DNA of 64,000 nucleotides from the NCBI GenBank assembly GCA_021300015.1, contig JAJTFB010000011.1, positions 18,774 to 82,773 of the forward strand. The letters are read 5' to 3'. This document shows, one piece after another, positions 8,913 to 17,801 of this stretch (positions are counted from its first letter, which is position 1; every line of letters starts with the position of its first letter). The position numbers and the translations under genes were made by a program. The DNA comes from Pirellula sp. GTDB taxonomy: Bacteria; Planctomycetota; Planctomycetia; Pirellulales; Pirellulaceae. The notes beneath the pieces are model-generated. The model ran no database searches. It was not told the origin of the DNA and worked only from the letters and a program-made list of their open reading frames with translations.

Positions 8913-10583
8913 TCAGCGGCGGAAGAGGACGCTGTAGTTCTCGCCTTCTAATTCGTAGCTCGCTTTCTCCCAACTGACGGTGATCTTGGAATCCGAGTCT
9001 GCGAATTCTCGAATCCAAGTGCCGCGCCGCCAAGCGGGTGATTGGGCCGGGGGCATGCGCATGGCAAGCTGGATTTCTTGATCGGAGACCAAAGGGGACA
9101 ATTGCAGATTCTCCAGGAGCTGACGAAAGTAGCCTTCGGAGGTCAGTTCATGGTAACGGATGTCGATCTTTTTCTTGACGCTCCAATCGGTGTCTTTACC
9201 CAGTTGCTGCAGGAGCCAGAGCTTGCTGATCCAGTCGATTCGGCCGACGAGCAGCATCGGCGGCTGATTTTGATTTTTGGGCATCGCATCGATCTGATTG
9301 AGGGTCATTTGCCAGAGCTCGATGATCTCCCAAGCTTCCCTGGGAACCTCGGATTTTTTCTCAAGCCAACTTTTGAGAGTCCTCAAGTAGATTCGAGATA
9401 GGTCACGGGACTTGTAGTCGAGCCCCTTGCGATCCGGCATCGAACGGACCAACATCCAGTCTCGGGCATACTCGCGTATTGCAGTGGTGGCCGAGCGCAA
9501 CTGAATGGCCTCGACGTTAGGATTCTGCTCGACCCAGTCGAGGACCAGGGCCGTCGATCCGAGCCTGAGCCACTGCGATTGCTGACACATCCCGGAATCG
9601 CCGATCGCGATCTCGATTCTCTGAATCGGGCGGAGCAATTCGAAGAAATTCGTCAGGCTCCAATAAGGCCCCGAGAGAAGCTTGCGCAGCAATGGATCGC
9701 AGCGGAACATCGGGCGATGGGCATTGTAACTCCCAAACCCAATCTGTCGGTCGACCATCGCGGCGCGGGAACTGATCCAGAATTTGGATTCCGGATCGAG
9801 GTATCCGGCTCCATCCAAAAGGCATCGAGAAGCCAAGAAAGCAGACGCGTTTCGCCGATGGGGTCGCAGGGCCACCACGTAGAGCAGAAGCCCGAACAGC
9901 CACACGATGGGCGCATGGAGCTGGCGTAGGCCCCAAGCGCCCAGGATCCATTGCCAGGGTGCCATCGGGAAGCCTAAGAGGCAATCGTGGCTTTGCAAGG
10001 AATCTAGTTTATTAGCCGATGTTTTGTCGTTGCCCCAACCGGCCATACCGAGCCCACGGTGGCCCAGCGAGATCAGCAGCATACTGCCGAGCCAAAGGGC
10101 TGCAAGGCATCGGTAGAGAAGCAATGGCAAGAGGAGCAATGCCAGCCCGATCCACCATGCGATCAACCAGGGGCCTTGTGCGATGCGCATGTCGTACGAC
10201 TCGTGCTGGCCGAGAGTATGTCCATACGCATCGCTATTGGATTTGATGAGCGACCAGTCTTGTGAAGGTCGGTGGGCCTCAAGGGCGTCTTGGAGGATTT
10301 GTTCGTTGGCCAACTGGTAGCAAACGACCTGACGTGGACTACGAGTTTCAGGTGTTGCGATTTCGATCAGGGCGGTAGATAGATCGGCTGAGCCACCCAT
10401 TTCGAGAGAAAGACTCGATCCATTGGCAAGGAACCAACGAAGAGCGTGATGGCTCGGTGCTAGCGGCAGTCGTTCGCGGATCGATTTGAGGATTGCGGAG
10501 AACTCTTTGAGCGAATCTTTTTGGGCATCTTTAGGATGCCTCCAAAACATTTCCGATTCGAGTCCGATGTACCGGTGGAGCAA
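8913..10583 (-). CDS. Unknown membrane protein
   Basis: I do not recognise this family. The protein has a soluble N-terminal part, two or three hydrophobic segments in the middle (WLIAWWIGLALLLLPLLLYR, then CLAALWLGSMLLISLG, and IVWLFGLLLYVVAL), and a long soluble C-terminal half without obvious motifs, so it is probably an inner-membrane protein with a large cytoplasmic domain. The open frame extends to a TTG at 10661, but that would overlap the 79-aa gene by 71 bp. A TTG at 10583, just after that gene's stop with GGAGAG upstream, or the ATG at 10550, fits better. It is last in a run clpX - 79-aa gene - this gene on the minus strand. Confidence 0.7.
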   Translation of the reverse strand: MLHRYIGLESEMFWRHPKDAQKDSLKEFSAILKSIRERLPLAPSHHALRWFLANGSSLSLEMGGSADLSTALIEIATPETRSPRQVVCYQLANEQILQDALEAHRPSQDWSLIKSNSDAYGHTLGQHESYDMRIAQGPWLIAWWIGLALLLLPLLLYRCLAALWLGSMLLISLGHRGLGMAGWGNDKTSANKLDSLQSHDCLLGFPMAPWQWILGAWGLRQLHAPIVWLFGLLLYVVALRPHRRNASAFLASRCLLDGAGYLDPESKFWISSRAAMVDRQIGFGSYNAHRPMFRCDPLLRKLLSGPYWSLTNFFELLRPIQRIEIAIGDSGMCQQSQWLRLGSTALVLDWVEQNPNVEAIQLRSATTAIREYARDWMLVRSMPDRKGLDYKSRDLSRIYLRTLKSWLEKKSEVPREAWEIIELWQMTLNQIDAMPKNQNQPPMLLVGRIDWISKLWLLQQLGKDTDWSVKKKIDIRYHELTSEGYFRQLLENLQLSPLVSDQEIQLAMRMPPAQSPAWRRGTWIREFADSDSKITVSWEKASYELEGENYSVLFRR

Positions 10584-10590
10584 CCGCGTT

Positions 10591-10830
10591 CTACTCTCCG
10601 CTTTGTCCCGCGTCGATCTGCTCCAAATAGTTTTGGACTTGCGTCTGAGTATCTTTCTCAACGGACTTCACCCACGCTTGTAGCCGATTTTCGATCGAGG
10701 TTATCGAGGTTACGGTGGGGGCCGGTTCAGGAGTCGTGGCTGCCGAATTCTCGGGCGAAGTTCCCGTGGGTGACGTTGCATCGTCGGGCGACAATGCACG
10801 CTTCGGGATCTCGATTCGTTGGCTTTCCAT
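10591..10830 (-). CDS. Short Pro/Ser/Thr-rich hypothetical protein
   Basis: 79 residues: an N-terminal half rich in Ser, Thr, Pro and Ala that looks disordered (about 10-42), then an amphipathic, probably helical stretch from IENRLQAWVKSVEKD to the end. No known domain is recognised. It begins 136 bp after the clpX stop and ends 8 bp before the proposed start of the membrane-protein gene. That clean fit is the main evidence that it is real and that the longer start of the downstream gene is wrong. It could be a small partner of that membrane protein; this is inference from position only. Confidence 0.55.
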   Translation of the reverse strand: MESQRIEIPKRALSPDDATSPTGTSPENSAATTPEPAPTVTSITSIENRLQAWVKSVEKDTQTQVQNYLEQIDAGQSGE

Positions 10831-10966
10831 CGAAGTACCTTTTCCAACGCGGGAAATCCGAGTCCGGCGAACCAGCCCTCACGGGTATCCATTCTAAGTG
10901 CCCGGCGAGCGGTTGGCGCGAACCGGGTCAAAATTCCTGCGGATTTTTCGCGAGGTCGCGGAGTGA

Positions 10967-12253
10967 CTAAGCGCTTTCTTTGCGTTGTGGGACGGATTTA
11001 ACCGGAGTGACCTTTCCGGATTGTTCGTCGAGGTCGATGGTATAGACAGTTCCTTCTTCTTGTTCGGGAAGATCGAACATGACGTCCATCATGATTTCCT
11101 CGACGATGCTTCGGAGTCCACGGGCACCGACACTCTTGGTGTGGGCTTTCTTGGCGATCGCCATCAGGGCGTTTTCGGTGAACTTAAGCTGGCAGTTTTC
11201 CATCCCGAACAAGGCTTGGTATTGCTTGATCAGCGCATTTTTCGGTTCGGTCAGGACCTTGACCAGCCCGGAGACGTCCAAAGGAGCCAAGGCCGTAACG
11301 ACGGGTAAGCGGCCGATGAGTTCGGGGATCAAGCCAAATTCGAGGATATCGTCCGAGTGGACTTGGCCTAAGAGAGTCGCAACATCTTTTTCCTCTTTGA
11401 TGGTGGTTCCTGGTCCGAAGCCGAGGGATTTTTTTCCTAGCCGTTTCGAGATGATTTCATCGATACCGACAAATGTCCCGCCGCAGATAAAGAGGATGTT
11501 CGTCGTATCCATCTGGATATACTGCTGCTCGGGGTGCTTGCGTCCACCTTGGGGTGGTACGTTCGCGACGGTTCCTTCGAGCATTTTCAGGAGCGCTTGT
11601 TGGACTCCTTCTCCGGAGACATCGCGGGTGATCGAAACGTTTTGGCTGGTTTTGCCGATCTTGTCGATCTCATCGATGTAAAGGATCCCTCGCTGGGCGG
11701 CTTCGATATCGAAGTCGGCTGCATGGAGGAGTTTCAAGAGGAGGTTTTCGACATCCTCGCCGACGTAACCGGCTTCGGTCAGTGTGGTCGCATCTCCGAT
11801 GGCAAACGGAACGTTGAGCATTTTGGCCAAGGTTCTGGCGATAAGCGTTTTGCCGCAACCGGTGGGCCCTACGAGCAAGATGTTGGATTTTTCGATCTCG
11901 ATGTTGGAGTCATCCCAACCGGCGCTCAAACGCTTGTAGTGGTTATGGACTGCCACGGCCAGGGCTCGTTTGGTTTGCAATTGGCCGATGACATACTGAT
12001 CGAGGTGCTCGACGATCGAGCGTGGAGTTGGGATATCTCCAAAGAGTTTTTTCGTCGGCCCACGGCGGCGTTGCTCTTGTTCGAGCATCGAGGAGCATAG
12101 CTCGATGCACTCGCCGCAGATGTAAACCTCTCCGGGCCCTTCGACCAAGGGGCCGACATCCCGATAACTCTTGCGACAAAAAGAACAGTTCTTTTTGGTG
12201 TTGCCGTTGCCAGTAGATTTCCTGCTGGCCATTACATCCTTACCTGACGACAT
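10967..12253 (-). CDS. clpX: ATP-dependent Clp protease ATP-binding subunit ClpX
   Basis: AAA+ unfoldase that feeds substrates to ClpP. From the chosen ATG ([12 protein letters not shown]) the protein is 428 aa, the usual ClpX length. A four-cysteine zinc-binding domain (CSFC ... CGEC) comes first, then Walker [12 protein letters not shown], Walker [11 protein letters not shown], the pore loop GYVGED, and sensor-2 [11 protein letters not shown] near the C-terminus. The start at 12253 has a GGAG six bases upstream; an in-frame ATG at 12232 is a second possibility. An open frame continues upstream to 12508 but adds 85 residues unlike ClpX. No clpP lies in this window, which is unusual only in that the two genes often adjoin. 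Confidence 0.95.
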   Translation of the reverse strand: MSSGKDVMASRKSTGNGNTKKNCSFCRKSYRDVGPLVEGPGEVYICGECIELCSSMLEQEQRRRGPTKKLFGDIPTPRSIVEHLDQYVIGQLQTKRALAVAVHNHYKRLSAGWDDSNIEIEKSNILLVGPTGCGKTLIARTLAKMLNVPFAIGDATTLTEAGYVGEDVENLLLKLLHAADFDIEAAQRGILYIDEIDKIGKTSQNVSITRDVSGEGVQQALLKMLEGTVANVPPQGGRKHPEQQYIQMDTTNILFICGGTFVGIDEIISKRLGKKSLGFGPGTTIKEEKDVATLLGQVHSDDILEFGLIPELIGRLPVVTALAPLDVSGLVKVLTEPKNALIKQYQALFGMENCQLKFTENALMAIAKKAHTKSVGARGLRSIVEEIMMDVMFDLPEQEEGTVYTIDLDEQSGKVTPVKSVPQRKESA

Positions 12254-12605
12254 ACTCGACTCCAAATCTATCGCTTCGTGGGGATGCTTACGGTGCACCA
12301 CAACCGGCGACGGGGACACGGGTTGATCGCTCGATGGTCTGACTTCGTTGTTGAAACACGTTTTGCAACGGTAATGTTTTGAAACGGTGATTCTAAACGA
12401 ACTTTCAAACCGGCAATCCGTGCCATGGCTTTCGAGCTTTTTGGGTTTTGGTTCCTTGGAAGATCGGGGATCGTCCAAGTTCGGCCTCCCAGACCGATAG
12501 GTATTCATAGTGGATCTTGACGACGCTTCCTGACGGCGTCCTATCTTAACACAACAAGTTCACCGGAGACCTCGATCGCTTCCAAAGCGATTCTACGGTC
12601 CGGTG

Positions 12606-12893
12606 CTATTGCTGTTTCGACGATTGCTCGTTCGACATCTCGGGGTATTGTTTGCTAGATGGGTTTCTTGCAAGCAACGCCTCAATCTTTCGGAATTCCT
12701 GATCGTCCAAGTCACCCTCGGTTCTCATTTCTTGAAAATTCCGCCGGAGAGCCTCCTCGATTTGCAGATTGTGAGCATTAATACTACGCAGACGGGATAA
12801 ACCGTACAACGCGATCAAACTTACAAGCACCAGTACAATTACCCCAAGGATAGTTTGTACGACGGGATCTTCGAGAAACGCCGGGGCATTCAT
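12606..12893 (-). CDS. Small single-pass membrane protein
   Basis: 95 residues from the ATG at 12893, which is preceded by a strong GGAGGAG. One transmembrane helix (TILGVIVLVLVSLIALYGLS, about residues 14-33) is followed by a charged helical tail (about 40-80, with LQIEEALRRNFQEMRTEGDL) likely to be cytoplasmic. No catalytic motif is seen. It lies between the sigma-factor gene and clpX, all on the minus strand, with gaps of a few hundred bases, so co-transcription is uncertain. Function unknown. Confidence 0.7.
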   Translation of the reverse strand: MNAPAFLEDPVVQTILGVIVLVLVSLIALYGLSRLRSINAHNLQIEEALRRNFQEMRTEGDLDDQEFRKIEALLARNPSSKQYPEMSNEQSSKQQ

Positions 12894-13127
12894 ATCAGAC
12901 AACTCCTCCAGTGGACGTTTGGTCAACCAAGCGACAGTTTTCGCAATTTAGTTGAAAGCTGCCGTCTGTGCGCTCTGGCGAGCTTTATTGACGACCTTCA
13001 CTGGTCCTACGAGACTCCTTATTGGGTGAAATCAGACAAGGGAAAAACCTGAGTCATCCACGGAGCAATCGTATCCCTGGGAGAGGGAAATAGTCTAGAG
13101 AATTTTGTCGAAAATTTCTGATTTCGC

Positions 13128-14051
13128 TCAAGCCAGCCCGCAACGCTCCTTGGGATCCTTCAAGGCTTGGTGGAGCCGTTGGAGGGCTTCGGTTTCGATT
13201 TGCCGGACCCTTTCGCGAGTCAAACCGAGTTCCAGCCCGATTTCCTTGAGGGTATGCGGGGGGGTATTGTCCAAGCCGAACCGCATCCGCAGAATGGTCG
13301 CCTCGCGGGGATCGAGGGTTCCGACGAGCTCTAGGGCGGTTTTGAGAACGTCGTGATCTAGAAGCTCATCCTCGGGACTCTTGAGCCGCTCGTCCATGAC
13401 CATCTCGCCGAGCGACCAGCCTTGGTCGGACTGATCCCCTTGAGGGGTGGCGTTATGGATCTGGATCGCTTTTTTGATGATCGGGAGCTTCTTCTTGGGC
13501 AAGCCGAGCAAGCGAGCCGTCTCTTCTTGGGTCGGAACCCGTCCTAGGGCCTCGGACAATCGGTTGGTCGCTCGTCGCCATTTGCTGAGCAATTCGACCA
13601 TGTAAGCAGGAATGCGGATGGTCTTCGAGGAATTGATCAACGCCCTCTTGATCGACTGCTTGATCCAGTAGCTTGCATAGGTGCTGAAACGGGTTCCCAT
13701 CTCGGGATCAAAGCCCTCGACGGCCCTGAGCAATCCGAGGTTTCCTTCTTCGATAAGGTCCTGCAAGCCTAACCCCTTGCCGGCGTAGTTTCTCGCGATG
13801 TTGACAACCAACCGCAGATTAGCTCGTACCATTCGATCCCGAGCCTCGGCATCCCCTTGGCCCACACGCCGTGCCAGCGACTGCTCTTCTTGAGCCGTGA
13901 GCAATCGCGTTTCGTTGATCTCGCGAAGGTAAGTCTCCAGCGGGGACTGAAGGTGGTCTCCCTCGGGTCTGACCCTTCGCTTGCTCAGCAAACGAACTTC
14001 GTCATCGCCCAAATCCTCGGCGTCGCCGTCCATTGACCGTGGGTAAACCAT
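13128..14051 (-). CDS. RNA polymerase sigma factor, sigma-70 group 1/2
   Basis: Sigma-70 protein of 307 aa without the long N-terminal region 1.1 of a housekeeping RpoD. It starts with an acidic leader, then region 1.2 (SPLETYLREINETRLLTAQEE), region 2 (MVRANLRLVVNIARNYAGKG, DLIEEGNLGLLRAVEGFDPE, GTRFSTYASYWIKQSIKRAL), region 3, and region 4 (TLKEIGLELGLTRERVRQIE). The size and layout suit an RpoS-like or other group-2 factor. Regions 2.4 and 4.2 look normal, so recognition of -10/-35 promoters like those of the main factor is likely. ATGs at 14051 and 14033 are both possible starts. It is divergent from bioB. Confidence 0.9.
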   Translation of the reverse strand: MVYPRSMDGDAEDLGDDEVRLLSKRRVRPEGDHLQSPLETYLREINETRLLTAQEEQSLARRVGQGDAEARDRMVRANLRLVVNIARNYAGKGLGLQDLIEEGNLGLLRAVEGFDPEMGTRFSTYASYWIKQSIKRALINSSKTIRIPAYMVELLSKWRRATNRLSEALGRVPTQEETARLLGLPKKKLPIIKKAIQIHNATPQGDQSDQGWSLGEMVMDERLKSPEDELLDHDVLKTALELVGTLDPREATILRMRFGLDNTPPHTLKEIGLELGLTRERVRQIETEALQRLHQALKDPKERCGLA

Positions 14052-14353
14052 GAATGAGCCTAACGATGGGGTAGGTTGCTAGATGCGATTCGAAGGAGCC
14101 GTTCGACGGTTGGTCGACGGTCTAGCCCAGCAGGCCGGAAATCGGCGCGCAAAGGCCTGGGTTTGGAATCGGCGTTGCAAGGAAATAATTGCTAAGAAAT
14201 CCTGAGGGAACCTACGTGTAACGGATTTGCGGTGTACGTAAAGCGATCGAGAAATGGTACAATTCCAGCCGACGCGGAGAGCCTCGCTGGGAATCGATCC
14301 GATTGAATCGGTTGTATCGCCCGGTGGGCTCCTCGCAACTGCATCACGTGCAG

Positions 14354-14413
14354 CCAAATCAAGGGCTACCAAATCACGGGCTACCAAATCCCGGGCTACG
14401 AGCCACGGGGCTT
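14354..14413. repeat. 15-bp x4 tandem repeat upstream of bioB
   Basis: Units CCAAATCAAGGGCTA, CCAAATCACGGGCTA and CCAAATCCCGGGCTA (14354-14398) and a degenerate fourth unit (14399-14413) lie in the roughly 440-bp divergent gap between the sigma-factor gene and bioB. The repeat would fall in the 5' region of bioB. I saw no riboswitch, no clear BirA-type palindrome and no other gene in 14052-14492. Confidence 0.85.
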
Positions 14414-14492
14414 TGTATCCCCTCGCGATAACCATCCCTAGATTTCTCCACAGTCGTCTTTCCATAGACATCAAGGAACAACAAGGAACAAA

Positions 14493-15659
14493 ATGCTCAC
14501 TTCGATCCCTGCGGTCGCCGTCCTATCCCCCTGGCGGACTTTGGCCGCCAAAGTCCTCGATGGATCTGATGTGTCGAAGACCGAGGCTCTGGCCATCCTC
14601 AACTCGAGCGACGAGGAGCTGCTGGATCTAGTCAACGCTGCATTCGAAATTCGCAAGAGAAACTTCGGGAAGACCGTTCAGCTCTATTTCTTGATGAACG
14701 CCAAAAGTGGACTTTGCCCCGAGGATTGCCACTACTGTAGCCAGTCGAAAATTTCCGATGCTCCGATCCCCAAATACAACATCCTCAGCCGCGATAAGTT
14801 GCTCGAGGGGGCCAAGCTTGCCGCCCAACGGCAAAGCAAAACCTACTGCATCGTCATCAGCGGACGGGCACCGAACGAACGTGAGATCCAAGCGATCGAA
14901 AAAATCGTCCCTGAAATCAAGCAAACCTACGGTTTGAATATCTGCGCTTGCCTCGGACTGCTCAACGAATCGCAAGCCCAACGGCTGGCCGCCGCAGGGG
15001 TCGACAAAGTCAACCATAACCTCAATACCAGCCAAGAATACTACCCGGAGATCTGCACGACCCACACCTTCGAGGACCGCATCGAGACGCTCAAAAATGT
15101 CCGGAAAGCGGGACTTGCACTCTGCAGCGGTGGCATCATCGGAATGGGTGAAAGCCGACAAGACATCGTCGAAATGGCTTTCTCTCTCAAGGAGCTCTCC
15201 GTCGAGTCGATCCCCCTGAATTTCCTCCATGCCATCGATGGCACACCGATGCAACAAAAGGAATACCTCTCGGCCCGAGACTGCATCCGCGCCCTGGCCA
15301 TGTTCCGCTTCGTTAATCCCGCAAGCGAACTGCGGATCGCCGGCGGTCGCGAACGCCACCTCCGATCGCTCCAACCCTTGGGCCTGATGATCGCCAATAG
15401 CATCTTCATCGGAGATTACCTCACGACCCAAGGCCAAGCCCCCTCGGAAGACTACCGGATGATCGAAGACCTCGGATTCGAAATCACCGGCCAAGCGGCT
15501 TTGCCCAATAGCTCCGAATCTACGTGCTCGGAATCTACGTGCTCGGAATCTACGTGCTCGCAAACAACGTGCACTCAAACCGGCGGCACTGGGAGCTCCG
15601 GGAACCAATGCCAAACGCCAAGCTCCAGCGACCCGACGCGAAGTTCCTGCTGCGGCTGA
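14493..15659 (+). CDS. bioB: Biotin synthase with Cys-rich C-terminal repeat tail
   Basis: Radical-SAM sulfur insertase that converts dethiobiotin to biotin. The [4Fe-4S] motif CPEDCHYCSQ is at residues about 71-80. Conserved BioB segments follow (NHNLNTS, CSGGIIGMGES, NFLHAIDGTP, AGGRE with the Arg that binds the auxiliary [2Fe-2S] cluster). AAGGAACA sits 4 bp before the ATG. The catalytic body ends near residue 335; after it comes an unusual tail of about 50 residues: three perfect SESTC units, SQTTC, TQTGG and a final SSCCG. The tail comes from a 15-bp tandem DNA repeat. A [2Fe-2S] ferredoxin gene follows 66 bp downstream. A role of the tail in cluster binding or repair is speculation. Confidence 0.93.
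   Translation: MLTSIPAVAVLSPWRTLAAKVLDGSDVSKTEALAILNSSDEELLDLVNAAFEIRKRNFGKTVQLYFLMNAKSGLCPEDCHYCSQSKISDAPIPKYNILSRDKLLEGAKLAAQRQSKTYCIVISGRAPNEREIQAIEKIVPEIKQTYGLNICACLGLLNESQAQRLAAAGVDKVNHNLNTSQEYYPEICTTHTFEDRIETLKNVRKAGLALCSGGIIGMGESRQDIVEMAFSLKELSVESIPLNFLHAIDGTPMQQKEYLSARDCIRALAMFRFVNPASELRIAGGRERHLRSLQPLGLMIANSIFIGDYLTTQGQAPSEDYRMIEDLGFEITGQAALPNSSESTCSESTCSESTCSQTTCTQTGGTGSSGNQCQTPSSSDPTRSSCCG
15513..15572 (+). repeat. 15-bp x4 in-frame tandem repeat encoding SESTC units
   Basis: Units TCCGAATCTACGTGC, TCGGAATCTACGTGC (twice, identical) and TCGCAAACAACGTGC encode SESTC three times and SQTTC. The third base of the second codon position varies once; otherwise copies 1-3 are nearly identical, so the expansion is recent. 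It has the same unit length as, but a different sequence from, the repeat upstream of this gene. Confidence 0.93.
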
Positions 15660-15725
15660 TCCTGCTGTGGCCGATCCTGCTTTTTTAAATTCTCACTTCT
15701 AGAAAAACTTGCCAACACAAGGTCC

Positions 15726-16091
15726 ATGATGCCAAAACTCACTGTCGAAGGTCTCGGCGAATTCGAAATACCGACCGGCAAAAGGCTCGTCAATGCGCTG
15801 CGCGAAGAGGCCTCGAGCGACCAACTCCATGCCTGCGGTGGGAACGCCCGATGCACCACCTGTCGCGTCGAATTTCTCTCGGGCGAACCCTCGAAAATGA
15901 CCGTCGCCGAAAAGCAACTCCTCGAGGCCCGCGGGCTCTCTGGGGTTCGCCTCGGGTGCCAAATCCTCTGCCAAGAGGATATGTCGGTCCGGATCATCAG
16001 TCGCCTCGAAGGCAGTGGTCGCAAGGATTGCGGATCGGCTTGCTCGGAAGAACTTGCGCCGCAACCTGTCGAATGGACAACCAAATCCTAA
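15726..16091 (+). CDS. 2Fe-2S ferredoxin
   Basis: Plant/adrenodoxin-type ferredoxin of 121 aa. The cluster ligands are visible in HACGGNARCTTCRVEF (three cysteines, C-x5-C-x2-C) and in the later LGCQILCQED (fourth ligand). The N-terminus PKLTVEGLGEFEIPTGKRLV is the usual beta-grasp start. It is an electron carrier; its immediate position after bioB, which needs reductant for both SAM cleavage and cluster turnover, suggests but does not prove that BioB is a partner. A C-terminal extension of about 25 residues with CGSACSEE adds two further cysteines. ATGs at 15726 and 15729 are equivalent starts. Confidence 0.88.
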   Translation: MMPKLTVEGLGEFEIPTGKRLVNALREEASSDQLHACGGNARCTTCRVEFLSGEPSKMTVAEKQLLEARGLSGVRLGCQILCQEDMSVRIISRLEGSGRKDCGSACSEELAPQPVEWTTKS

Positions 16092-16121
16092 CGGCCCATC
16101 CAACCTAGGGGCAAATCAGAG

Positions 16122-17759
16122 ATGTTCCTGGCCGACAACCCAGTCCTGCAACGCGAACTGCTTTCGAACTTGCGGACCAGCCGCGCATTCATTCTGCTGC
16201 TGGTCTACCAGGTCGCATTGGCCTTGGTCATCGTCATCGCCTATCCACGCGAAACGAGGATCGATCTGAGCGTTGAGTCCGCGGCCGCTCAGAGACTCGT
16301 CGATTTTTTCTTTATCGGTCAATTCGCGATCGCGTCGTTGATGGCACCGAGCTTTGCCGCCGGCGCAATCACCGGCGAAAAAGAACGCAAGACCTACGAA
16401 ATGCTCCTGGCTAGCCCCTTAAGACCCTGGAGCATCGTCCTGGGAAAACTCATCGCAGCCTTGACCCACTTGGTCGTGCTGATCATCAGTTCCTTGCCGA
16501 TCATCATGCTCTGCTTGCCCCTAGGGGGCGTCTCGATCTATGAGCTTCTGGCGGCCTATGTTGGCCTACTTTTCTCCATCCTTCTTTTCGGTTCGATCAG
16601 CGTCTTTTGCTCGTCCTATTTCAAACGGACGTCGTCATCGCTGGTCGTCAGCTATGTCATCATCCTGCCTTTGCTGATTCTCGGCGTGTTGGGTTGGACC
16701 ATGCTCGCTTCCCGAGCGGACGTTCGATTGATCGCTATTACCACCTTGGTCCCGACAGTCTCGATGGCCGTAAGCGGATTGCTCCTCTCGGTGGCGGCCA
16801 ATAGGCTGCTCTATCCACCCGATATCGGCAGCCAAGGCAACGAGGTAGTCGATCTGGAAAACGAGCAAAAAAAAGCCGTCGGATTGGTCATCCAAAGAGA
16901 TCAATTCCCCGACAATTTGTTTGCGCCCCCAAGGCGTCGAACGCTCATGGCAAACGATGCGAATCCAATCTACGACAAGGAAATGCATGCGGAGTTGTTC
17001 AGCCAAGGTACGTTGATGCTGCGGCTCGTGATCCAACTGAGCATGATCCTCGCGATTCCGTTGATGACCGTCCTGCTTTTTTGGAAGCCGGATCTTGCTT
17101 ACCTCTACGTCGTCTACGTGCTGGTCTTCAATATCCTCAGCGCACCGGTCTTTACCGCCGGCGCGATCACCGGCGAACGCGAACGACAGACCCTGGACCT
17201 GTTGCTCACGACCACGATTTCTGCTAGCCAAATCCTCTGGGGGAAACTTCTTGCCGGGTACCGAGTCTCGGCGGTCCTGACCGGATTTTTGATGTTCCCG
17301 ATGCTCCTTGCTTGCATCAATCCCGAAGTGGCCCGAAACTGGATTGCGATGATAGTCTTTGTAGCGATTTGCTTCGTCGCCTCGGTCTTCAATTCGGTCC
17401 TCTCGCTCTTTATCTCGACCGTCGTCCGAAAAACCAGCACCGCCCTGATGGTCTCGTACATCACCCTGCTGGTGCTCTACTGCCTACCGATCGCCTTCTA
17501 TTTTTTGGTCTGGAGCAGCGCCCCAGAAAACGAAGACCTGAGCCCCCTTCGCTACGTCGGGATCAGCAGCCCAATGATGGCCGCCGATAGTGTCCCAATG
17601 ACCTCCGTGCAGTCCGGGCTTGAGATGTCCAGAACCAAACGGGGAGACTGGATCCATGTTGCCTCTTACTTTGCTTTCACTACGATCCTCACGGCGATCC
17701 TTTTTCTCCTGACGGCCTTTTTGTTCCGAAGTCGCTGGCGACTGACCGGACGTGGCTGA
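16122..17759 (+). CDS. ABC-2 type permease with internal duplication
   Basis: 545-aa membrane protein made of two ABC-2 permease halves in one chain. Each half has the cytoplasmic signature AGAITGE-x-ER-x-T: AAGAITGEKERKTYEMLLAS near residue 82 and TAGAITGERERQTLDLLLTT near residue 345, each followed by a GKL segment and several hydrophobic helices. It probably exports a substrate or anchors a protein complex (Gld/NosY-like), but no ATPase gene adjoins it. The upstream neighbour is the ferredoxin (30 bp), the downstream one the SelA-like gene (42 bp), so it may sit in a longer plus-strand transcript. The transported substrate is unknown. Confidence 0.85.
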   Translation: MFLADNPVLQRELLSNLRTSRAFILLLVYQVALALVIVIAYPRETRIDLSVESAAAQRLVDFFFIGQFAIASLMAPSFAAGAITGEKERKTYEMLLASPLRPWSIVLGKLIAALTHLVVLIISSLPIIMLCLPLGGVSIYELLAAYVGLLFSILLFGSISVFCSSYFKRTSSSLVVSYVIILPLLILGVLGWTMLASRADVRLIAITTLVPTVSMAVSGLLLSVAANRLLYPPDIGSQGNEVVDLENEQKKAVGLVIQRDQFPDNLFAPPRRRTLMANDANPIYDKEMHAELFSQGTLMLRLVIQLSMILAIPLMTVLLFWKPDLAYLYVVYVLVFNILSAPVFTAGAITGERERQTLDLLLTTTISASQILWGKLLAGYRVSAVLTGFLMFPMLLACINPEVARNWIAMIVFVAICFVASVFNSVLSLFISTVVRKTSTALMVSYITLLVLYCLPIAFYFLVWSSAPENEDLSPLRYVGISSPMMAADSVPMTSVQSGLEMSRTKRGDWIHVASYFAFTTILTAILFLLTAFLFRSRWRLTGRG

Positions 17760-17801
17760 TCCCATCCACCGCTGACCCAAAGCCCACAACAGGTCGCACC
17801 T

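Noticed and set aside
12254..12508. N-terminal extension of clpX
   Set aside because: The extra 85 residues are unlike ClpX and the internal ATG at 12253 has a good ribosome site and gives normal length.
14079..14474. 131-aa minus-strand ORF with VARDLVARDLVALDLAARD
   Set aside because: It is the reverse translation of the 15-bp repeat upstream of bioB.
15655..15690. Rho-independent terminator after bioB
   Set aside because: A T-run is present, but the preceding sequence forms only a 4-bp stem; the GATCCTGCT copies are direct, not inverted.
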